Shown: piece after piece, positions 1 through 4,810 of the stretch | Layout of the letters: each line of letters opens with the position of its first letter | Numbering within the stretch: position 1 is the first letter of the stretch | Assembly: GCA_013695715.1 (NCBI GenBank) | Contig: JACCZZ010000245.1 | Coordinates: 1-7,035 of the forward strand | DNA length: 7,035 bases | Source of the DNA: Chitinophagales bacterium | Lineage (GTDB): Bacteria; Bacteroidota; Bacteroidia; Chitinophagales; UBA10324 | Direction: 5' to 3' | Position numbers and translations under genes: made by a program | Notes under the pieces: generated by a model | The model's database searches: none | What the model was told of the DNA's origin: nothing | Seen by the model: the letters and a program-made list of their open reading frames with translations, nothing else

Positions 1-1352
1 GATTTTTCACCGCCTGAAAGCACTTTTACCTTTTTATCTACGTCGTCTCCGCGAAACAGGAATGCCCCCAGCAGACTTCTAACGCGGGAGCTCATATCAT
101 TTGATGCAATCTTATCGATGGTATTGAAGACCGTTTCATCGCCATTTAGCCTGTCAGCCTGGTGCTGCGCATAAAAGCCCGTCTTCACATTATATCCAGG
201 TTTTATTTCTCCCTCAGCTGGTTCTTCACCCACAATGATTTTTGCCATCGTAGTTTTTCCTTCGCCGTTTTTTCCTACAAATGCAATGCGGTCTCCACGT
301 GTTATGTCAAAGCTGATATTGTTCAGGATCACCTTACGATCATATCGTTTTGCCACATGCTTCGCTTCAAAAACCAATTGACCGGAGCGGATGCCCTCTG
401 GAAAGCGAAATCTTATGGAAGAATTGTCTTCGTCTTCTACTTCTATACGCTCCGTTCGATCGAGTTGCTTGATTAGTGATTGTGCAAATTTAGCTTTGGA
501 TGCCTTGTAACGAAACTTTTCAATGAGCTGCTCTGTCTGCCTGATATCACGATCCTGATTTTTCTTCTGCGCCAGCAAATGATCTCGTCGTTCTTTGCGC
601 AGCTCTACGAATTTTGAATAAGAAGCAGGATAATCATCTATGTTCCGATTGATAATTTCAATGGTGCGATTTGTGACCCTGTCAAGAAACGCACGATCAT
701 GTGAAACAAGAACTACTGCTCCCTGATAATCCTGAAGAAATTCTTCGAGCCAGATAATAGCTTCAATATCAAGATGATTTGTCGGCTCATCTAATAATAG
801 CAAATCAGGCTTTTGCAGCAGCAGCTTTGCCAATTCAATGCGCATCTGCCATCCACCGCTAAATTCATTAACACTCCTCGAAAAATCAGTTCGTTCAAAT
901 CCCAATCCTATAAGGATTCTTTCCATCTGCTCTTCTAATTTCCCTATTCCAAGGATTTCAAGCCTGTGACCTACATCATGCCATTCGCTTAACAGGTTCA
1001 TATAATCTTCAGACTCATGACTTGATGAATGACTTACTCTTTCAGTAAGATCATTGTATCTCTTCTCAAGCTGCTTTATTTCTTTATAAGCGGTTTCCGT
1101 TTCCTGAATTACTGAAAGATTACCATGAAAATTCAATTCCTGAGAAAGGTACCCCATTGTACATTCTTTTGGAAATGAGACCGAGCCGGCATCAGGACTG
1201 CTGGTACCTGCAAGAATTTTCATTAAGGTTGATTTGCCAGCCCCATTTCTACCAACCAAACCTATGCGGTCTTTATCATTGATAAAGAATGAGATCTGCT
1301 CGAAAAGCGCTTCACCACCATGAAAGATGGATAAATTGTTTATTGAAATCAT
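1..1352 (-). CDS. ABC-F family ATPase (EttA/Uup/YheS-like), C-terminus cut by the window edge
   Basis: This reading frame is open from the ATG at 1352 to the left edge, giving 450 full codons. It carries two ABC ATPase domains in one chain and no membrane segment, which defines the ABC-F group. Those proteins are soluble and bind the ribosomal E site rather than transporting anything. Domain 1 has Walker A GRNGAGKST at residues 34-42, signature FSGGWQ at 164-169, Walker B with DEP at 188-190 and the switch SHD at 217-219. A charged interdomain linker, the tRNA-contacting segment of the family, covers about 240-310 and includes YKASKAKFAQ from 282. Domain 2 has Walker A GKNGEGKTT at 360-368 and a second signature LSGGEK at 445-450, just before the edge. 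Roughly 150-200 residues should be missing. The linker resembles housekeeping YheS/Uup-type proteins more than antibiotic-resistance members, but I cannot separate the subfamilies by eye. There is no Shine-Dalgarno sequence upstream. Confidence 0.95.
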   Translation of the reverse strand, partial: MISINNLSIFHGGEALFEQISFFINDKDRIGLVGRNGAGKSTLMKILAGTSSPDAGSVSFPKECTMGYLSQELNFHGNLSVIQETETAYKEIKQLEKRYNDLTERVSHSSSHESEDYMNLLSEWHDVGHRLEILGIGKLEEQMERILIGLGFERTDFSRSVNEFSGGWQMRIELAKLLLQKPDLLLLDEPTNHLDIEAIIWLEEFLQDYQGAVVLVSHDRAFLDRVTNRTIEIINRNIDDYPASYSKFVELRKERRDHLLAQKKNQDRDIRQTEQLIEKFRYKASKAKFAQSLIKQLDRTERIEVEDEDNSSIRFRFPEGIRSGQLVFEAKHVAKRYDRKVILNNISFDITRGDRIAFVGKNGEGKTTMAKIIVGEEPAEGEIKPGYNVKTGFYAQHQADRLNGDETVFNTIDKIASNDMSSRVRSLLGAFLFRGDDVDKKVKVLSGGEK

Positions 1353-1565
1353 TATTGCAAAGGTAAAGGTGAAATATGACTTCTATTGTTGTTCCTTAAT
1401 CACCTTAGTTATAGAAATTGCTTCTTAGTTGTTCATTATTCCTAACATTTGATTTACAGTTTACATTATTTCCATAAAGGATCAATGTTCACCAGTCGTT
1501 TTTAAACTTGGAATGATTTCTGTAAAGTGCCTTTTGAAAAATTATTATCACCAAAATTTTAAATC
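1353..1565. other. Divergent intergenic region between the ABC-F gene and the secreted repeat protein
   Basis: This 213-base AT-rich stretch must hold the promoters for both flanking genes. I see no convincing TTG plus TAnnTTTG pair in either direction. The nearest plus-strand candidate is TTG at 1418-1420 with TAACATTTG at 1443-1451, which has one extra base in the -7 box. TAAACTTG at 1503-1510 is one mismatch from the box but has no partner at the right distance. Short direct repeats occur: CTTAGTT at 1404-1410 and 1424-1430 (20 bases apart), and GTTGTTC at 1388-1394 and 1428-1434. No small gene or RNA is evident. Confidence 0.5.
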
Positions 1566-2270
1566 ATGAACAATCAATCATTTAATAAAATTAAAACCGC
1601 TGCCTTCGCAATGGCGTTTGGCCTCTTCTCAGCCAACGGTTCTTTTGCTCAGGAAACTCCTTCAAATGGAACCCAGCAACCTCCTGTAAATGGAACTCAG
1701 CAAACTCAGCCTGTTGGAACTCAGCAAACTCAACCTGCAATCAACGATGAGATTCAGACTGAGCCTTTGAATGAGCAGACTCCGCCTGTGAATGATGATC
1801 AAACAACACCAACAAAAGGTCAGCAGACAACTCAGCCAATAAAAGGTCAACAGACTCAACCTGCAACTGGACAACAGCAAACAACTGAGCCTACAAAAGG
1901 TCAGCAGACTCAACCTAAAAAGGATCAGCAACCTACTCAGTCTACTAAACCAATGCAAAGCAATGACGATAAGAAGCAAATGGGTTGGAATGAATATAAA
2001 CAAGACCTGAAAGCTAAATATCAGAAAGTGATGGATCAAGTAGACAACATGCGCACTCAAGCTGCTGAAAAGAAGATGAGTAGTGAATTTTCTGAGTCGC
2101 TTGATAGGTTTGAAGCTCGTGCAAAGGTGTTCGCCGATCATTTAAAGAATACTGAAACCATTCCTGCCGATAAACAAGAAGCTTTCAGATCAGAAATGCA
2201 TGATAGGCTCACACAATTAAATCAGGATTTTGAAACTCTGAAAGAACGTTTTAATTCTATGAATAAGTAA
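1566..2270 (+). CDS. Secreted Gln/Thr/Pro-rich repeat protein with helical C-terminal domain, function unknown
   Basis: This is a 234-residue protein of no family I recognise. Residues 1-28 look like a Sec signal peptide: a basic start (NKIK), a hydrophobic core (AAFAMAFGLF) and a likely signal-peptidase I site SFA|QE after Ala28. There is no lipobox cysteine and no cysteine at all, so it should be soluble in the periplasm or exported. Residues 35 to about 125 are low-complexity repeats built on GTQQTQP and KGQQTQP units and are probably disordered. Residues 139-234 form a compact, charged, helix-rich domain beginning MGWNEYKQDLKAKYQKVM. It has heptad-like spacing of Met, Val, Leu and Phe, which suggests a helical bundle or coiled coil. 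No enzymatic motif is visible. The start is supported by the signal peptide following directly; the leader is A/T-rich with no Shine-Dalgarno sequence. A strong terminator follows 20 bases after the stop, so the gene is probably monocistronic. Confidence 0.85.
   Translation: MNNQSFNKIKTAAFAMAFGLFSANGSFAQETPSNGTQQPPVNGTQQTQPVGTQQTQPAINDEIQTEPLNEQTPPVNDDQTTPTKGQQTTQPIKGQQTQPATGQQQTTEPTKGQQTQPKKDQQPTQSTKPMQSNDDKKQMGWNEYKQDLKAKYQKVMDQVDNMRTQAAEKKMSSEFSESLDRFEARAKVFADHLKNTETIPADKQEAFRSEMHDRLTQLNQDFETLKERFNSMNK
1668..1940 (+). repeat. Degenerate coding tandem repeat, about 24-27 bp unit (GTQQTQP / KGQQTQP)
   Basis: The repeat region encodes residues 35-125 of the secreted protein. Two neighbouring 22-base copies at 1692-1713 and 1716-1737 differ at one base and are 24 bases (8 codons) apart. 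Later copies, around 1815-1925, use KGQQTTQP, KGQQTQP and GQQQTTEP with 24-27 base spacing. Unit lengths are multiples of three, so gain or loss of a unit keeps the frame. Gln, Thr and Pro dominate, and Lys enters only in the later copies. Confidence 0.85.
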
Positions 2271-2290
2271 TTTTAAATTTGTTTTCTGTT

Positions 2291-2324
2291 AAACCCGTTC
2301 CTCAGTATAGGAGCGGGTTTTTTC
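2291..2324 (+). terminator. Rho-independent terminator of the secreted repeat protein gene
   Basis: A 12-base-pair stem (2291-2302 with 2309-2320, one G-T wobble) closes a six-base loop CAGTAT. It is followed by a T-rich tract reading TTTCTTTT after the stem. It lies 20 bases after the stop codon of the plus-strand gene. On the other strand the stem is followed only by the weak tract TTTAACAG, so its use by the convergent dehydrogenase gene ending at 2415 is possible but less certain. Confidence 0.9.
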
Positions 2325-2414
2325 TTTTACCATACTGTCTCTGGGGCTTGATCATTTGTCATTAGAAATTGCTTATCGTGGATTGAAAAAGCTGATTGAA
2401 GCTCTTAAGAATTC

Positions 2415-3959
2415 CTAAATCTGGAATTTGATTCCCTGAGCAAGTGGCAATGACTGACCAAAATTGATTGTATTTGTCTGACGGCGCATGTATGTTTTCC
2501 AGGAGTCACTGCCAGACTCACGGCCTCCTCCTGTCTCTTTTTCTCCTCCAAAAGCGCCCCCAATTTCAGCCCCGCTTGTTCCAATATTTACGTTAGCAAT
2601 ACCGCAATCGCTTCCCGATGTTGAAAGGAACTGCTCAACCTCCCGCATGTTTTCTGTAAATATGGCGGACGATAATCCCTGTGGAACATCATTATGAAGC
2701 CTTAATGCTTCATCTAAAGTTTTGTATTTCATAAGGTACAAAAGGGGAGCAAAAGTCTCATGCTTAACAATTGGCAGGTTTTCAGGTACTTCAGCAATGC
2801 ATGGTTCTACATAGCAACCATTAGCATACTCTTTACCTTGTTTTACTTTTCCTCCCACCAGTATTTTTCCACCCTGTTCTTTTACCTGTTCAATAGCCTC
2901 AAGAAAATCCTTAACGGCAGATTTATCTATAAGTGGACCTACATGGTTATTAGCATTAAGCGGATTACCTATGGCAAGCTGGTTGTAGATAGTTGTTAAT
3001 CTTTTTTTCACTGCATCATAAACTTTTTCATTGATGATTAAACGTCGTGTAGTGGTGCATCGCTGCCCGGCTGTCCCTACTGCTCCGAATGTCACTGCTC
3101 GAATGGCTAAATCCAGATTTGCATTTTCGGAAATAATGATGGCATTATTTCCTCCAAGTTCTAGTATTGTTCTTCCAAGCCTCTGACCCACTTTTTCCGC
3201 TACACGTATTCCAACCTTCGTAGAGCCTGTGGCTGAGATAAGAGGAATGCGCTTATCTTCCAGCATAACATCACCTACCGTTTTAGAGCTTCCTCCTATA
3301 AGATTCAATACTCCTTCAGGGACGTTGTTATTTTTTAAAACTGGTGCTATAATCTGATGCGTTGCAATTGCACAAAGCATAACCTTTGATGAGGGTTTCC
3401 AAACTATAACGTCACCGCAGACAAGTGCTATCATGGCATTCCAGCTCCACACTGCAACGGGGAAATTAAAGGCAGATATGACACCTACAATGCCCAATGG
3501 ATGCCATTGCTCATACATTCTATGATCAGGGCGTTCTGAATGCATGGTTAAGCCATAAAGCTGCCGTGATAAGCCTACGGCGAAATCACAGATGTCAATC
3601 ATTTCCTGAACTTCCCCTAACCCTTCCTGTAAACTTTTACCCATTTCATAAGAGACCAAGGCTCCCAGCGATTCCTTATTTCTGCGCAACTCATCACCTA
3701 TCTGACGAACTAAATCGCCTCGCCTTGGTGCAGGAATTTGCCTCCATTGAACAAAGGCTTCTTCTGCAGTGGAAATGATCTTTTCATAATCTGAGGCAGA
3801 TGCAAGACGAATCTGACCTATTATTTTACCATCTGCAGGGGAATAAGAATCTAGCACTTCACCCGAAGTTTTAAGCCACTGAGTTCCTGTGCATGCACCC
3901 GAGGAAATGGGTTTTATTTGAAGCTTATCTAAAAAAGAAGTCGAAATCTTAATTGCCAT
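2415..3959 (-). CDS. ALDH7-family aldehyde dehydrogenase, probable L-aminoadipate-semialdehyde dehydrogenase
   Basis: This complete 514-residue enzyme has the normal family length. It should use NAD(P)+ to oxidise alpha-aminoadipic semialdehyde (in equilibrium with piperideine-6-carboxylate) to 2-aminoadipate, a late step of lysine catabolism, in the cytoplasm. Visible active-site parts are Asn165 in AFNFP (oxyanion hole), Lys188 in WKPS (cofactor), the GST at 245-247, Glu267 in LELGGN (general base), Cys301 in GQRCTTTRR (nucleophile) and ETF at 401-403. ALDH7-specific marks are FNFPVAVWSWN, the Arg300 just before the nucleophile, an acidic GEVQEM segment at 115-120, and the C-terminal stretch from NVNIGTSGAEIGGAFGGEK to LPLAQGIKF. 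In human ALDH7A1 an Arg before the Cys and a Glu in the matching acidic segment hold the aminoadipate carboxylate and amino groups, so the substrate call is reasonable; the exact substrate is inferred. No other lysine-degradation gene is nearby. It is transcribed away from the membrane-protein gene. Confidence 0.93.
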   Translation of the reverse strand: MAIKISTSFLDKLQIKPISSGACTGTQWLKTSGEVLDSYSPADGKIIGQIRLASASDYEKIISTAEEAFVQWRQIPAPRRGDLVRQIGDELRRNKESLGALVSYEMGKSLQEGLGEVQEMIDICDFAVGLSRQLYGLTMHSERPDHRMYEQWHPLGIVGVISAFNFPVAVWSWNAMIALVCGDVIVWKPSSKVMLCAIATHQIIAPVLKNNNVPEGVLNLIGGSSKTVGDVMLEDKRIPLISATGSTKVGIRVAEKVGQRLGRTILELGGNNAIIISENANLDLAIRAVTFGAVGTAGQRCTTTRRLIINEKVYDAVKKRLTTIYNQLAIGNPLNANNHVGPLIDKSAVKDFLEAIEQVKEQGGKILVGGKVKQGKEYANGCYVEPCIAEVPENLPIVKHETFAPLLYLMKYKTLDEALRLHNDVPQGLSSAIFTENMREVEQFLSTSGSDCGIANVNIGTSGAEIGGAFGGEKETGGGRESGSDSWKTYMRRQTNTINFGQSLPLAQGIKFQI

Positions 3960-3997
3960 AGTTAATAGTATCTGACTTAATTTTAACAGAATGCGCT

Positions 3998-4029
3998 CAA
4001 AATTAGAGCTTCTGAATTGTTAAAAACAA
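3998..4029 (-). promoter_or_regulatory. Bacteroidota-type sigma-A promoter of the ALDH7 gene
   Basis: On the minus strand TTG at 4029-4027 is followed after 21 bases by TAATTTTG at 4005-3998, an exact match to the TAnnTTTG -7 box known from Bacteroides and Flavobacterium. The spacing falls in the range reported for that group. Transcription would begin a few bases below 3998, giving a leader of roughly 30-35 bases before the ATG at 3959. This is a pattern match only. Confidence 0.6.
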
Positions 4030-4031
4030 TT
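4015..4031. promoter_or_regulatory. 7-3-7 inverted repeat over the -33 element, possible operator
   Basis: AATTGTT (4015-4021) and AACAATT (4025-4031) are perfect inverted arms separated by AAA. The right arm contains the TTG of the dehydrogenase promoter, so a bound regulator would cover the -33 element. Such repeats can arise by chance in DNA this AT-rich, so the operator role is speculative. Confidence 0.3.
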
Positions 4032-4063
4032 TGAATTCAGGTTAAACTATCCAATACTGCTAT

Positions 4064-4080
4064 TTTATAAGCTTTATAAA
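4064..4080. promoter_or_regulatory. Second 7-3-7 inverted repeat upstream of the membrane-protein gene
   Basis: TTTATAA (4064-4070) and TTATAAA (4074-4080) are perfect inverted arms around GCT. The repeat ends 19 bases before the ATG at 4100, where that gene's promoter would be expected. It has the same geometry as the repeat centred 49 bases away, but the arm sequence is different. It may be a chance palindrome of A and T. Confidence 0.25.
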
Positions 4081-4099
4081 TTTTTAATTCAGATTTAAA

Positions 4100-4804
4100 A
4101 TGGCAACTGTTTATACTTTCAGGATCAGCTCTTTCCTCAGCAGCCTTGCAGCATCTGCAATAGCTTTCAGTATTGTTTTGATTTATGTAATTATACTTGT
4201 TCTTCTGCTTCCAGGAATACCAATGACTGATTACCCACGGTGGGTTTATTTTATTGCTGGTGGATTATGGACTGTTGTTTTTGTTGTTTCAATCAAAAGA
4301 GCAGGTGCCCTGATGGAGTTTCAACTCAGCGAAACAGGATTAATTTGCTCTGCTATCCGAAAGTCGAAACTTGCATATGCTCATGCATTTCAGATCAGTT
4401 GGTCGGTGATGAAAAGCTATTCCATAACCAAAACTTTTAAGGAAACAGTATTGAGAATTCATTTGAAAGAACCTGAGAATGTAAAAGAAATGAATATCCC
4501 AACTTACAATAATGATCCTCAAAAGGTGACTCAATTTGTGCGGGAATTTCAACATCTTGCTGCTGCTGTAAATCTTAAATATTTGCCAGCATCATTCTAT
4601 ATAGATAAGAGAAAACCTTTTAATGAAACCCGAATTGCGCGCCTCATTGGTTATATTGTGATGGCTTATGTTGTTTTCATTTCTATAATGAAATTAAACA
4701 GTCTGGAGGGAGGCCGTGTACCATGGACCAATATTTTCTCCACATGGTTTTTTGCTGGTATGTATCTGTATTTTGTTTTTTACTACCGTGAAAAACGAAG
4801 ATGA
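4100..4804 (+). CDS. Four-helix inner-membrane protein with a central soluble domain, function unknown
   Basis: This is a complete 234-residue protein that I do not recognise. Hydrophobic segments lie at about residues 14-40, 49-66, 182-198 and 211-229. Two helical hairpins therefore flank a soluble region at about 67-181, and the positive charges (SIKR after helix 2, YREKRR at the end) suggest that region and the C-terminus are cytoplasmic. The central part begins with alternating hydrophobic residues (MEFQLSETGLIC, then FQISWSVMKSYSI, then TVLRIHLKEP) and closes with a helix (DPQKVTQFVREFQHLAAAV). This order recalls PH-like domains found in small bacterial membrane proteins, a guess from pattern alone. 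There are no catalytic motifs. The start ATG has no Shine-Dalgarno sequence and no consensus promoter that I can see. The gene diverges from the ALDH7 gene, sharing a 140-base control region. It converges on the peptidase gene with only six bases between the two stop codons. Confidence 0.85.
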   Translation: MATVYTFRISSFLSSLAASAIAFSIVLIYVIILVLLLPGIPMTDYPRWVYFIAGGLWTVVFVVSIKRAGALMEFQLSETGLICSAIRKSKLAYAHAFQISWSVMKSYSITKTFKETVLRIHLKEPENVKEMNIPTYNNDPQKVTQFVREFQHLAAAVNLKYLPASFYIDKRKPFNETRIARLIGYIVMAYVVFISIMKLNSLEGGRVPWTNIFSTWFFAGMYLYFVFYYREKRR

Positions 4805-4810
4805 TCTGCA

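Noticed and set aside
162..476. Plus-strand open frame of 104 codons inside the left-hand gene
   Set aside because: It lies antisense to the second ATPase domain of the ABC-F gene, where the minus-strand frame carries Walker A and signature motifs. The plus-strand product has no recognisable features.
1353..1370. TACCTTTG (minus strand, 1365-1358), an exact -7 box just before the ABC-F start, hinting at a leaderless transcript
   Set aside because: No TTG lies 17-23 bases upstream, and the box ends only five bases before the ATG. A single eight-base match with four free choices is weak alone.
1412..2374. The 12-base direct repeat TAGAAATTGCTT at 1412-1423 and 2363-2374, flanking the secreted-protein gene like attachment or target-site repeats
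   Set aside because: Repeats of this length are expected by chance in 7 kb of AT-rich DNA. There is no integrase, transposase or inverted end nearby, and the copies do not sit at clear element boundaries.
2488..3778. Three plus-strand open frames (2488-2697, 2760-2999, 3497-3778)
   Set aside because: All are antisense shadows of the ALDH7 gene, which has every expected catalytic motif on the minus strand.
4240..4555. Short open frames at 4240-4440 (plus) and 4340-4555 (minus)
   Set aside because: They lie within the membrane-protein gene in other frames. That gene has coherent hydrophobic segments throughout and explains the region.
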